From: Terriglobia bacterium
Lineage (GTDB): Bacteria; Acidobacteriota; Terriglobia; Bryobacterales; Bryobacteraceae
DNA: 64,000 nt
NCBI GenBank assembly: GCA_020073265.1
Contig: JAIQFN010000021.1
Coordinates: forward strand, 26,873-90,872
Direction of reading: 5' to 3'
Position numbers and translations under genes: made by a program. The notes beneath the pieces were generated by a model that saw only the letters and a list, made by a program, of their open reading frames with translations, made no database searches and was not told where the DNA came from. This document shows positions 1 through 9,123 of this stretch, one piece after another. How positions within the stretch are numbered: position 1 is the first letter of the stretch; each line of letters begins with the position of its first letter.

Positions 1-1998
1 CGGCATGCGATCTCCCGAATACGTCAGGTCGTCGGTGCTCAGCAGATCGTAGAAGATACCGGCGCCGGCGCGGAACACGGTGCGGCCATCGCCGAGCACA
101 TCCCAGGCCAGCGCGAGACGGGGGCCGAAGTTGGTTTTCGAAGGATTTCGAAACAGCGGGCCGCCCACGGTAACGGCCGGGTCGCGCAATGGATCCGGCA
201 ATGAGGCCACTTTTCCGTTCACCTCGGTGGGCGTTGAGTATGGCTCGTAGCGCAGGCCCGCGGTGATCTCCAGCCGTCGCGTCACGTGAAACTCGTCCTG
301 CACGAACGCAAAGAACAGGTTCTGGCGCCATCCTCGCACCGTGGTGCTGCCGGGAATCTGGAGGGCTCCCGAGCTGGGGACTCCTTTCAAGAACGTAGCC
401 AGGCTGGTGAATTGGTAGTCACCGAAGAGGTCCATGTCGGAATCCTGATTGAGCTGCACGCGGTCGAAACCCGCGCCGGCTTTCAAGCTGTGAGCGCCGC
501 TGACGTGGCTGACATCGTAGTTCAACTGGTAGTCGTTAGTTACGTAATGCGTTGGCCGCTGACGCTGCGTAATTCCGCCGAGATCGGTGAGTCCGGTAAC
601 TTGAATGGCTCCCATGGGCTCACCGGGAAGAAAGGCCACACCCGCCGGCACCTGGCCGGTCTGGTTGGCCGAGTTCAGATTGTCAATCCGGCTGAATCCG
701 GCATGCAGGTTGTGCAGTGTCGCTGGGGACTCGACAAATTGTGCTTCCGTCTGCGCGAAGTGATACTGCGACTTGCTGTTGAACAGCCATAGCAGGTACG
801 GATCGGGCGTCGAGGTCCCGGCACGGTCGAAAGCATAGCGAGTGGCGAAGCGCAGCCGTTCCGAGCGCAGGTAATCCACTTTTCCCACCGCGTAGTCTTC
901 TTGTGAAGGCGTGTTGAGCTGAGCGATGTACTGGCCGGTTCCGTCCGAAAATAAGGCTCCGTTGGGAAGAGGATAGAGCTGCAGGAAAGGTGTGACGGCG
1001 GAAGAAACGGCCACGTTTCCGCCGGGCAATTGGCCCGACCGCGCGGCCGCGCCGAGCGTGGTCGCGATCGAGGTTTGTCCGGACGTCGAACGGACTCCTT
1101 CGTAGTCCCCCAGGAAGAACCAGCGCTGCCGCACGATCGGGCCGCCGAGCAGCCCGCCGAACTGATTCCGTTTCAGCGGCGGAATGGGCGAAGACGGCGA
1201 ATCGACGTAATTCTTCGCATCCATCGCGGAGTTCCGGAAAAAGTCGAAAATGCTGCCGTGCATCTCATTGGTGCCGGACTTCGACACGGCCGTGAACATG
1301 GCGCCCGCCGCTCTGCCGTATTCGGCCAGAAACGGGCTGGCTACCAGGCGCAGCTCCGCGACGGCTTCCACGCCGAGGGTCTGGCCCGTCGCGCTGGACG
1401 GCGCCGAGCCGGTAGTGTCATTTACGTAGATGCCGTCCACGCGATAACTGTTCTCGGTCGGCCGCGCGCCATTGACCGACATATGCAGCGCGGAGCCGTA
1501 ATTGAGGCTGCGCGTCGAAGCGTATGACAAGGTCGCGCCCGTTTCCAGCGCGGACAGATCGAACAGATCCCGGCCATGCAGCGGAAGGTTCTCCAGTCGC
1601 ATCTGGCCTACCGAAGAACCCCAGTCGGCGGCACTCGGACTTACCAGCGAGGCGGTTGCATCCACCGCCACTCCCTGGCTGGTTTCGCCCAGTTGCAGTT
1701 GGAAATCAATGCGCAGACTTCGCCCTGCGTCCAGAATCACGCCCCGGCGTGTCACCGTCCGGAAGCCGGCATACTCCGCCTGGATGTCATAAACGCCCGG
1801 AGCCAGCCCTTGCGCGAAGTAGTAACCCGCGCCGCCGCTGGCGATGCGCCTCTCGGCGCCGGTGGTGGTTTCGAGCAGGCGGATGGACGCGCCGCGGATC
1901 GCCGCATCCGATGGGTCCGTGACCAACCCTTCGATGCCGCCGGTGGTCTGCGCGTGCGCGATACTCAGGAAGAAGATGGCTGCAGCGGTCACTCTCAT
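1..1998 (-). CDS. Oar-like TonB-dependent receptor with carboxypeptidase-regulatory-like N-terminus (3' end outside window)
   Basis: Outer-membrane receptor, partial: 666 codons are visible and the rest of the barrel lies beyond the left edge. It starts MRVTAAAIFFLSIAHAQT, a signal peptide. Residues about 20-105 form a carboxypeptidase-regulatory-like Ig fold (IEGLVTDPSDAAIRGA, YYFAQGLAPGVYDIQAEYAGF). A plug region with RSLNYGSALHMSVNGARPTE and YRVDGIYVND follows, then barrel strands such as LEITAGLRYEPYSTPTEVNG. This layout is typical of acidobacterial Oar-like receptors, usually over 1000 residues, for which substrates are mostly unknown. The ATG overlaps the stop of the upstream solute-binding protein by 4 bp, so the two are probably translationally coupled and may handle the same ligand. 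The ligand cannot be read from the sequence. Confidence 0.9.
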   Translation of the reverse strand, partial: MRVTAAAIFFLSIAHAQTTGGIEGLVTDPSDAAIRGASIRLLETTTGAERRIASGGAGYYFAQGLAPGVYDIQAEYAGFRTVTRRGVILDAGRSLRIDFQLQLGETSQGVAVDATASLVSPSAADWGSSVGQMRLENLPLHGRDLFDLSALETGATLSYASTRSLNYGSALHMSVNGARPTENSYRVDGIYVNDTTGSAPSSATGQTLGVEAVAELRLVASPFLAEYGRAAGAMFTAVSKSGTNEMHGSIFDFFRNSAMDAKNYVDSPSSPIPPLKRNQFGGLLGGPIVRQRWFFLGDYEGVRSTSGQTSIATTLGAAARSGQLPGGNVAVSSAVTPFLQLYPLPNGALFSDGTGQYIAQLNTPSQEDYAVGKVDYLRSERLRFATRYAFDRAGTSTPDPYLLWLFNSKSQYHFAQTEAQFVESPATLHNLHAGFSRIDNLNSANQTGQVPAGVAFLPGEPMGAIQVTGLTDLGGITQRQRPTHYVTNDYQLNYDVSHVSGAHSLKAGAGFDRVQLNQDSDMDLFGDYQFTSLATFLKGVPSSGALQIPGSTTVRGWRQNLFFAFVQDEFHVTRRLEITAGLRYEPYSTPTEVNGKVASLPDPLRDPAVTVGGPLFRNPSKTNFGPRLALAWDVLGDGRTVFRAGAGIFYDLLSTDDLTYSGDRMP

Positions 1999-2987
1999 GC
2001 GTTACTCCAGGACTTCATTGCAAGCTCCCAATAGCGGGCGTCGATCAGCGGGTCGGCGGAGGTCGTGGCCGGAGAGTAGCCGCGAGCGATCGCCCATTGG
2101 ACGATTCGAGCCACGCTCTTGCGATCGACCTCGCCGTTTTGCGTAAAGGTGCGGCGGCATCCGTCGATCACATTCGCGCCCAGGTTGCTGGCGGCCGCGT
2201 AGTCCTTGAGAAACTGCGGCGTGGCGCCCGCCAGAAAATCCCGGCCAGCCCGCAGGTAAGCGGCCAGCAGAGCGGCGCCGGCCTTCGGATCACTTTCGAT
2301 CAGACCTTTGCCAAACCAAATGTAGGAGAACTGGAGACCGGTCAGCGCTCTCAAGCCCGCGTCCTCCCGCACTATCTCGGGGTGAGAACTGAAATTGTAC
2401 GGCACGTGTCCGGCATTCATCGCCGCGTCCACGCCGCCGGAAATAAGAGCCGCGACCATCTCGGGGTGGCCGAGATTCGTGCGCGGGGTTTTGCTGGGAT
2501 CCAGGCCCACGGCGCTCAACTCGCTATCGAGGAAGAATTCCCCGAGCCCCGCGCGACCGACGGTGCTGAAGCGCTTTCCCTCCCACAGCCGGATGTCAGA
2601 GGTCCCCTTGGGAAAGGACTTCCGGCGCACGTAGATGGCGCCCGCATCGCCGCAGGCCGGGGACACAACCTCCCGGCCGAGGACGATTCGAAGCGTGGCT
2701 CCCCCGCTTGCCAGGTTGAACAGCGCCGGCGAGGCGAAGGTGCACGCGCCGTCCACTTGTCCCGCTGCCAGCAGGGATGCCATGATCTGCGCGGTGGCGG
2801 CCACTTGCGGACGAACGTCGAAACCAGCGTCGCGAAAATATCCTTTCTCGAGCGCCAGGTAGAAGACGCTCATGTTGGGGAAGGGGTGCGCTCCAAACCG
2901 GATTTCGCGCAGCGGGCCGCTCTTCTTTCTTGCGCAGGATGAAAGGACGGCGGCGGCCGCCGGCAACAGCAGGTCCCTACGACGCAT
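1995..2987 (-). CDS. ABC-type periplasmic solute-binding lipoprotein, SsuA/THI5 (NMT1)-like
   Basis: 330 residues. The N-terminus MRRRDLLLPAAAAVLSSC is a lipoprotein signal with a lipobox ending at Cys18. The mature part has SsuA/THI5 features: an early phenylalanine-rich strand with FYLALEKGYFRDAGFDV, then AAGQVDGACTFASP and a GGVDAAMNAGHVPYNF segment. Family members bind small anionic or aromatic ligands (sulfonates, nitrate, thiamine precursors) for an ABC importer. No permease or ATPase is next to it. It lies between a PaaK-like ligase (11-bp overlap) and a TonB receptor (4-bp overlap), which suggests an uptake-plus-activation operon for an organic acid; that is inference. Confidence 0.85.
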   Translation of the reverse strand: MRRRDLLLPAAAAVLSSCARKKSGPLREIRFGAHPFPNMSVFYLALEKGYFRDAGFDVRPQVAATAQIMASLLAAGQVDGACTFASPALFNLASGGATLRIVLGREVVSPACGDAGAIYVRRKSFPKGTSDIRLWEGKRFSTVGRAGLGEFFLDSELSAVGLDPSKTPRTNLGHPEMVAALISGGVDAAMNAGHVPYNFSSHPEIVREDAGLRALTGLQFSYIWFGKGLIESDPKAGAALLAAYLRAGRDFLAGATPQFLKDYAAASNLGANVIDGCRRTFTQNGEVDRKSVARIVQWAIARGYSPATTSADPLIDARYWELAMKSWSNA

Positions 2988-4590
2988 CCACTGCTCCGGC
3001 AGCGGCGGTCAGTGGCTTACGCAGGCCCAACAGAACCAGTGGAAGGATCTTGCCGGTCCGGCCCACGATGGGCGGCTCCGCGAGGATTTCCAGTGAGCCG
3101 GCGTGTCGCCAAATTCGGTTCGCCAAGGTTCCCCCATACAGTTTGCTAATCTCGCCCAGAAAGCAATCGCGAATCTGGTCGGCGCGAACCTCGCCGATGC
3201 GCGGATTTACCCGCAGCGCGATGCGCGTGCCGCTTCCGGCGTCCTGTTCGACCAACTGATAATCCACCGGGCTGCCGCCGAAGCGGGCCGGAAGTACGCC
3301 CTCCAGAATCGCGACAATGCCGCTGGCGGGAAGTGTCATGCCGTGACTGGTGAGCTTGGTGTAGCTATACATGTCCGAAATCACGCTGGTGAACCCGAGC
3401 TTCGAAAACACGCAATCGCACTGCGAAGGCGACATCACTCCATGGTCGCCGATTTCCAGGTTGATGACAAAGCAGCGTGAGAACGGAAGGAGGCTGGTGA
3501 GCAACATCGAGTTGACCTCGATTTCCGAATCAGCCGCTTGTGAGCGGCGAGTGACGATGGCCACGGCGTCGCGAAAATGGTGGACCGTGTTGATGCCGCC
3601 GTACCTGGAGCAGCTCAAGCCAATGGTGCCGAATTCGACTGTTTTATACGTGGCGAACACCTCGGCGCCGGCGTTGTGAATCACGGCGGCTTTGGCCGGG
3701 GTCAAAGCCTCGCCCGAGGTAACGAACCGGGCGCCCGAAATATCCAGCCCTCGCTCCAGCGCGGCGGCCGCGACCCGCACGCAGGAACTGGCCACGCCGG
3801 TCACGAAGCTGAGCCGGCCGCGCTGTCGCGCTTTGGCGATCGCCTCGGCGACCGGGCCGAAATCGTTTTGAGGAAGAAATTGAAGCGGGGGCATGCGGAC
3901 CCCCATGGCTCGCGCTTCCAGCCAAAGCAGCCGCGTGACCGCCCGGTAGTGGCCCGAATCCTTGAAGGTCCCGGCGACCGCGTACCAACGCTCCGCAGGC
4001 AGCCCCATGTTGTGCCCGAAGAACGCGCGCGAAAACCCGTAGACCGAGGGTAGCGTGGGGGCCAGAATGAACCAGGACCGGTCCCACGCACCGAGGTCGC
4101 TGAACGCGAGAGATTCGTAGCAGCTCTGGTAAGCGCGGAGCTGCGGGTTGGTGCCGATCGAAGTCCCCCGGTTCAGCCCGCCGGATGAGCTGGTTTCCAG
4201 GCGGTTGGATACGAGCGGGTTGCGGAAACTTCTGGTCGTCGCACTGATATGCCGGCCGTTGCGAACAATCGGCTGAGTACCTTTAAATTCGTCGTGAGAC
4301 AAAAACACACCCGACTGGCGCAACGTTTCAAGAGCTCTATCGAGACCGCAACTCCGCACCAGACTCTCGACATCGGCGAAGCCGCAGCGGGCTTCCGCGA
4401 ACATCTGGGCATATGGATGGCTTGGATCGCGGAACACGACTTTCGCGAGCAAGTCGAGAAAGCGGCGTTCGCGGTTCTGGAGCTGATCGGAAAGCACCGC
4501 CGCGGGGTCCGGGTGGGACGGCTCGCGAATGGTCTCTCGCAATCCCCAGGCCATTCGCGCATAGTACGAACAGGCCTCAAACCAAAGCAT
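2977..4590 (-). CDS. PaaK/phenylacetate-CoA-ligase-like adenylate-forming enzyme
   Basis: 537 residues from the ATG at 4590. A TTG 15 bp upstream is possible, but a TACAAT hexamer ends 6 nt before this ATG and favours it. The phosphate-binding loop of adenylate-forming enzymes is recognisable as TSSSGGLNRGTS. FVTSGEALTPAKAAVIHNAG and TYKTVEFGTIGLSC match the PaaK region that follows it, and the C-terminus has IVGRTGKILPLV, with a lysine where the catalytic Lys is expected. Members activate carboxylic acids as acyl-adenylates and usually transfer them to CoA. It heads an overlapping operon with a solute-binding lipoprotein and a TonB receptor. The substrate is unknown, and the residues around the loop are divergent enough that acyl transfer to another acceptor is possible. 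Confidence 0.7.
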   Translation of the reverse strand: MLWFEACSYYARMAWGLRETIREPSHPDPAAVLSDQLQNRERRFLDLLAKVVFRDPSHPYAQMFAEARCGFADVESLVRSCGLDRALETLRQSGVFLSHDEFKGTQPIVRNGRHISATTRSFRNPLVSNRLETSSSGGLNRGTSIGTNPQLRAYQSCYESLAFSDLGAWDRSWFILAPTLPSVYGFSRAFFGHNMGLPAERWYAVAGTFKDSGHYRAVTRLLWLEARAMGVRMPPLQFLPQNDFGPVAEAIAKARQRGRLSFVTGVASSCVRVAAAALERGLDISGARFVTSGEALTPAKAAVIHNAGAEVFATYKTVEFGTIGLSCSRYGGINTVHHFRDAVAIVTRRSQAADSEIEVNSMLLTSLLPFSRCFVINLEIGDHGVMSPSQCDCVFSKLGFTSVISDMYSYTKLTSHGMTLPASGIVAILEGVLPARFGGSPVDYQLVEQDAGSGTRIALRVNPRIGEVRADQIRDCFLGEISKLYGGTLANRIWRHAGSLEILAEPPIVGRTGKILPLVLLGLRKPLTAAAGAVDAS

Positions 4591-4596
4591 CGCTCT

Positions 4597-4602
4597 ATTG
4601 TA
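4597..4602 (-). promoter_or_regulatory. -10 element (TACAAT), likely leaderless start of the PaaK-like operon
   Basis: On the minus strand TACAAT is followed by exactly 6 nt and then the ATG at 4590, which places the expected transcription start on the A of the start codon. No Shine-Dalgarno sequence is visible. A weak -35-like TTCACT lies 17 bp upstream. Nine other genes in the window have the same spacing. Confidence 0.5.
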
Positions 4603-4636
4603 CAAGGGCCTGCTGCGTTAGTGAATTGCCTCAGAC

Positions 4637-7144
4637 TCAGGCTGGAGACGCCGCGGGCTTGGAAAAGATCGCGTCCACAACCGCTTTTCCTTTGCGCATG
4701 ATGAGTTCGGCCAGGTTCAGCGCGAGGGCCAGCGCCAGCAGTCCCGGCCAGAGGCGCAGCGTGGATGCCTCCGAGCGTCTTCCGGACTCGAAGACCTGGC
4801 TGGGCGCGGGATTGAATCGCCCGCCGGTAAATTCGGAAATGGAGCGCAGCAGAAACTTGTTCGAGCCGTAGTCGAGCAACTCCTGCTCCTGCCGGTAGTA
4901 ACCAACTTCGGGAAACGCGCGCGATTCCTCAAGCGGCCGGATGCGGAACAGACCCTGTTGCTGTCCGATGTGAATCCGTCCGCGGTAGGACTTGTCCGCG
5001 AGTTCGGTGATGGGCATGGGATGCTGGAATCCGCCGGGACCGAGAGCAAAAATGTTGGGCGCCTTCGGCGGCTGGGCGACATCGCGGCCAAGTTGATAGT
5101 TCACCACCAGATCGCCGCTGGCGCTATCGTACTCCACTTTCGCTTCGCCCACCTCGGCGTGTGGAAACAGGTCGCGAAAGATGTTGGTCCACAGCCGGTC
5201 GAAGCCCTTCCAGGTAACCCAGTCGGCCGCCCAGCGGCTCTTGGCGTCGGAAGTAAACACCACCGCGCGGCCCAATCCGTATTGCCAGCGCACCAGCAAC
5301 GGGTCTTTTTGGTCGACTTTAAGGATGGTGTCGGAGGTCGGCTTGGCGATGAACTTCACGTAGCCCTTGAGCGCCGGAGCGGAATCGATGCCGACGCCAT
5401 CCAGAATCTCGGCGTTCTTGCCGACGATGGGGCGCAGCGTTTTCTCGACCGCGGTGGAGCCGGTATGTTCCATCACGTCCTTCAACAAAATCTGTTCGAG
5501 ACCGGCCGGCTCGTTGAGAAAATACGATTTGCCGTTGGCGACCGTGGCCACCTTTTCCAGATAAGCGCGGTTGACGTCCTGGCCGAGTCCGACGGTGGAG
5601 ATGGTGACGTGCCGCGCGGCGGCTTCCTTGGAAAGATCCAGGCTATCGCCTTCCTCCGAGATTCCGTCGGTCAGCAACACGATGTGCTTGAAGGTGGCGC
5701 GCGAGGGAAGCACGCGGCGGTAGGCCTCCGTTAAAGCCGGGGCGATCTGCGTGCCGCCGTCCGGGACGATTCCCGAGATGAGCCGTTTGATCAAGGCTTT
5801 GTCTTCGGCTCGGCGCATCGGGACGGCCCACTGGAAGGAGTTGTCAAAGATGAGCACGCCGACCTGGTCGACTGGGCGCAGATTGTCAACCACGCCGATG
5901 GCGGCCAGCCGGGCCAGCTCGATCTTGCGGCCTTCCATGGAGGACGATTTGTCGATAATCAGCACCACCGCGGTGCCTTCCGGAGAGCGCGGTGGCGCGA
6001 GCTTGGCGGGCATGGTGCGATCCAGGGCGTCTTCGGCGGTCTTGGTGTCGTTATAGATGTTGCGCTCGCCGGCGATGACCAGCAGGCCGCCGCCTTCTTT
6101 CACGAACTTCTCGATTTCATCTTTCCGCGACGCTGGAAGACCCTCGAGATCCAGGTTGTTCAAAACCAGGAGCTGGTAACTCGCGAGATCCCCGTGCGCG
6201 GGATCGTTGCTTCGCTCGACATCGAATTGAGCGGCTGTCAGGGTCTGCATCAGGTTGGTCTCGGTGCCTTCGGGGTCCTGAGAAAGGTACAGGACCTTGG
6301 GCCTGCGCAACGTCATGGCGCGGTCGAAGCGGATTTCGCCGAGGCTGCCGGCGCGGATCGCACCCGCCAGATTCAACACGCCGGCTTCGGTGAGGCTGGC
6401 GTGAACGCGAACCTGGTTGCTGCCCTTCTCGAGCGGCACCGGATTGGATCCGAGCGGCTTGCCTTCCGCGCTGATTTCCACGCTGGCCGAGACGTTGGCG
6501 GGCGAGGAGACGTTCAAGTCGATGGGGAATTTCTCGCCGGTGAAGGCCACGGTCGGAAGACTCACTGACTCAAGATGCAGGCCGGGCTGCGGCTTGCCTT
6601 CGAGCGGGATGGTATCGATGGGGATACCGAGATTCTGCGCCTGCCAGGTGGCGCGGGTGATGCTGCCGGCGTTTTCCTTGCCGTCGGAAATCAGCACGAG
6701 TCGCGGAACCAGTCCGGAGGGCAGCGACGTGATGGCTTCGCGAACGGCGGCTTCGAGATCCGTGCCGCGGCCCTCTTCGCCGGCGGTGTATTTGAAATGC
6801 CAGCCGCGCTGTTGCTCTTCGGGCGCAAGATTGCGGACGGAACGCGCAAAGGGAAGCACCCGGATCCAATGGCGGCCGCGCGAGTTGTCCAGCGCCGTCG
6901 CGAGCTCGGAGGCGCGGGCCAGGTCCTGCGGCGCGATGCTGGCGGAGGTGTCCACCAGGACCGCGACGGCCATCTTGGTTTCGGGGATGGTCAGCTTGGG
7001 CTCGGCGAGAGCCAGCACAATGGCGATGATGGTAAGCGTTTTCAGGAGCAGCGCGATGGTTCGGCGGGTGCGCCGCCATTCGAACAGCATCCACGCGAGC
7101 GGCAGGACGAGCAGCGCCAGGACCCAGGCTCGTTCGAAGGTCAT
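4637..7144 (-). CDS. Membrane protein with two von Willebrand A domains and a glutamine-amidotransferase-like middle domain
   Basis: 835 residues. Two N-terminal hydrophobic segments (about 8-22 and 30-47) anchor the protein. A first VWA domain follows with a MIDAS-like DTSAS (VAVLVDTSASIAPQD). A middle domain (KVLYLSQDPEGTETNL, then FVKEGGGLLVIAGERN) resembles the class I glutamine-amidotransferase fold seen in such proteins, without an obvious catalytic Cys. A second VWA domain carries an intact DKSSS MIDAS, a later Thr in DGGTQIAPAL and VLLTDGISEEGD. A hydrophobic helix lies near the C-terminus. It is the last gene of a moxR-DUF58-BatA-type operon. Such clusters are linked to protein maturation or stress and envelope functions; the client here is unknown. 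The double VWA layout is known in Planctomycetes and Acidobacteria. Confidence 0.8.
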   Translation of the reverse strand: MTFERAWVLALLVLPLAWMLFEWRRTRRTIALLLKTLTIIAIVLALAEPKLTIPETKMAVAVLVDTSASIAPQDLARASELATALDNSRGRHWIRVLPFARSVRNLAPEEQQRGWHFKYTAGEEGRGTDLEAAVREAITSLPSGLVPRLVLISDGKENAGSITRATWQAQNLGIPIDTIPLEGKPQPGLHLESVSLPTVAFTGEKFPIDLNVSSPANVSASVEISAEGKPLGSNPVPLEKGSNQVRVHASLTEAGVLNLAGAIRAGSLGEIRFDRAMTLRRPKVLYLSQDPEGTETNLMQTLTAAQFDVERSNDPAHGDLASYQLLVLNNLDLEGLPASRKDEIEKFVKEGGGLLVIAGERNIYNDTKTAEDALDRTMPAKLAPPRSPEGTAVVLIIDKSSSMEGRKIELARLAAIGVVDNLRPVDQVGVLIFDNSFQWAVPMRRAEDKALIKRLISGIVPDGGTQIAPALTEAYRRVLPSRATFKHIVLLTDGISEEGDSLDLSKEAAARHVTISTVGLGQDVNRAYLEKVATVANGKSYFLNEPAGLEQILLKDVMEHTGSTAVEKTLRPIVGKNAEILDGVGIDSAPALKGYVKFIAKPTSDTILKVDQKDPLLVRWQYGLGRAVVFTSDAKSRWAADWVTWKGFDRLWTNIFRDLFPHAEVGEAKVEYDSASGDLVVNYQLGRDVAQPPKAPNIFALGPGGFQHPMPITELADKSYRGRIHIGQQQGLFRIRPLEESRAFPEVGYYRQEQELLDYGSNKFLLRSISEFTGGRFNPAPSQVFESGRRSEASTLRLWPGLLALALALNLAELIMRKGKAVVDAIFSKPAASPA

Positions 7145-7167
7145 GACTGGGGTTCTCCCGAGAACTG

Positions 7168-7213
7168 GCGTTCACACGAGCGTGAACGCGGCACGCAGGA
7201 GTGCGTGCGCCAC
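7168..7213 (-). repeat. Bipartite hairpin repeat, copy A
   Basis: Read on the minus strand this is a GTGGC lead followed by two adjacent hairpins: GCACGCA/TGCGTGC (loop CTCC) and GCGTTCAC/GTGAACGC. The second hairpin occupies 7168-7189 and the first 7191-7208 in plus coordinates. It fills most of the gap between two co-directional VWA genes. It matches copies D and E nearly base for base in the opposite orientation. Confidence 0.85.
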
Positions 7214-7220
7214 GTCGTCG

Positions 7221-9116
7221 TCATGAGGCTTTCCTCCAGGGCAGACGTGGCATGACTTGCGCCGCTGCCACCAGGCCCTTGCGCATGCGTCCGAACAGAA
7301 TCCAATCGGCCACCAGGCCCAGGCCGCCGAGCAGCGCCAGCCATTGCCAGATATCTTTGGAAGCCGGTTCGTAGGGCGCGCGGCCAGGCAAGCCGTGCCT
7401 CACGTTGGCCGGCTTCCAGACCACGTCGCCCGGCTGCGGCAACGTCAGCGAATACACCAGCTCGCGGTCGCCGGTGAGAACTCGCACGATTCCCGAAGCG
7501 CCGGTGAAGAAACGCAGCGTCCGCCCTTCCAAGGTGAACGGCAGCGCCAGGCCGTCCTCGGTCTGGACGTGAATGGTGGAAGGATCGGCTTCCGATTCCA
7601 GGTCCACTTGCACGGTGCCGACTGTGCCGGCCGTCAGTTCCCAGGTGCGGAACGTGTCGGGCGCCATCCAGCGGATCATGTTGGCGAACATCAGCGGCGT
7701 GGTGAGCTCGTACTTCATGCCGGCCCGCACCGGATGAAATCCCAACACTACGATTTTCGGTTTGGCTTGACGCGCGACGATGAGCGGGCCTGCGTCGGAT
7801 TCGGCCACCACGGTATCCCCGGGCCCAGGGCGGAACAGTTCCGCGTTCGCAATTTCGGAGTCTTTCGCGCGCAGGCCGGCGCCCAGAGGATGATCCAGCC
7901 GCCAGCTTTTCAGCTTCACTTGCTTTCCGGAGCTCGCGACCGGGACGGGCGACTTATCGGGCGGCGGCTCCACCCAAATGGTTTCGGCCTGGGGCGGAGC
8001 CGATGGAGCGAAGCGATCCAGCACGACGATGCCGCTCTGGATCTTGGGATCGTAGTTTGATACCGGCTGGAAGGTGGCTTGAACGCCCGGGATGGAATTG
8101 AGCACCGGACGCAGCAACTCGGGTTCCGCGGAATAAACCGTGACGGGAACCAGCCTTCGCGCGGGCAACTCGAGAATGGCGCGATGGTCCTGCGCGAAGG
8201 CATCTTGCATCAGCAGGCGCGCTTCGAGCCATCCAGCGGCGCGCGTTTTGAACCGGAAAGCGGCGTTCTCTTCGGCGCCGGGTTTTAATTCGAAGCGGTG
8301 CGTGCCCACCGGTCCGCCGCCAAACTGCACTCCCAGCGGGGCCGAGCGAGACCGCGAGCCGTAGTTCTTCACGGCCACGAAGACTTCCCAGGTTTCCGGA
8401 TCTTCCGGCGACCTGCGTACGCTGACTTTGCGCAAGCCGACGTGTTCCGCGGGGCTGGGAACGGCGATCACGCGCAGGTTCGCCGGCGCGTTCACCTGCG
8501 AGGCTTCGTCGCTGGAGATGCGCGCTGCGCCAACCAGCACGATCTCGCCGGCGCGCTGCGCATGGATCTTCTGAGCTTGCTGCGCGAATTGGAGCGCCTG
8601 CTGAATGTTGAGCGGTCCGGCGCCGGGTTGGGTCTGGTCGATGGCCTGTTGGATTTTCAACCGGTCGGATTCGAAAACCGTCGCCGGGGTAGCGAGCACG
8701 TCGGCGCGCAGCACCATCACGCGGTCGCTGGAGGGCAGCATGCGGAGGTAATTTCTGGCGGCGGCGCGCGCCTGGTCGATCATCCTGGCTTGGCCGGAGC
8801 GGCCGCCCATCCAGGCCGAGGTATCGAGAATCAGCACGTGATCGCGGGAGGAACGCGCCGGCGAGCCGAACCGAAGCTGCGCGATAGCGAGCAGCAGCAA
8901 CAGCATGCTGATCAACTGCAACACCAGCGACCAGGGCTGTTGCAACTTCCGGCGATGCTTCAGCACCGGAGGCTTCTCGGCCAGCTCGAAGAAGCGCAAA
9001 GTCGAGACGGTGTGCTTCTTGCGCATGCGGTCCAGCAGGTAGAGCGCCACCACGACTCCGGAGAGCGATCCCAGGATCGCGAGAAATTCCGGCAGGCTGA
9101 GGTTTAGGAAAAACAT
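7221..9116 (-). CDS. BatA-type membrane protein with VWA-like domain
   Basis: 631 residues. The N-terminus (FLNLSLPEFLAILGSLSGVV, ALYLLDRMRKKHTVSTLRFF) is the BatA/aerotolerance signature, with a second hydrophobic segment at about 64-80. The VWA-like domain begins DHVLILDTSAWMGG. Its MIDAS reads DTSAW rather than DxSxS, so metal binding may be altered. The middle part is beta-rich, and a C-terminal hydrophobic segment (IWQWLALLGGLGLVADWILF) precedes a basic tail. It follows the DUF58 gene after 7 bp. Repeat copy A separates it from the next VWA gene. It probably works with the MoxR ATPase and DUF58 protein at the inner membrane; the role is inferred from the cluster. Confidence 0.8.
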   Translation of the reverse strand: MFFLNLSLPEFLAILGSLSGVVVALYLLDRMRKKHTVSTLRFFELAEKPPVLKHRRKLQQPWSLVLQLISMLLLLLAIAQLRFGSPARSSRDHVLILDTSAWMGGRSGQARMIDQARAAARNYLRMLPSSDRVMVLRADVLATPATVFESDRLKIQQAIDQTQPGAGPLNIQQALQFAQQAQKIHAQRAGEIVLVGAARISSDEASQVNAPANLRVIAVPSPAEHVGLRKVSVRRSPEDPETWEVFVAVKNYGSRSRSAPLGVQFGGGPVGTHRFELKPGAEENAAFRFKTRAAGWLEARLLMQDAFAQDHRAILELPARRLVPVTVYSAEPELLRPVLNSIPGVQATFQPVSNYDPKIQSGIVVLDRFAPSAPPQAETIWVEPPPDKSPVPVASSGKQVKLKSWRLDHPLGAGLRAKDSEIANAELFRPGPGDTVVAESDAGPLIVARQAKPKIVVLGFHPVRAGMKYELTTPLMFANMIRWMAPDTFRTWELTAGTVGTVQVDLESEADPSTIHVQTEDGLALPFTLEGRTLRFFTGASGIVRVLTGDRELVYSLTLPQPGDVVWKPANVRHGLPGRAPYEPASKDIWQWLALLGGLGLVADWILFGRMRKGLVAAAQVMPRLPWRKAS

Positions 9117-9123
9117 GACGCTG

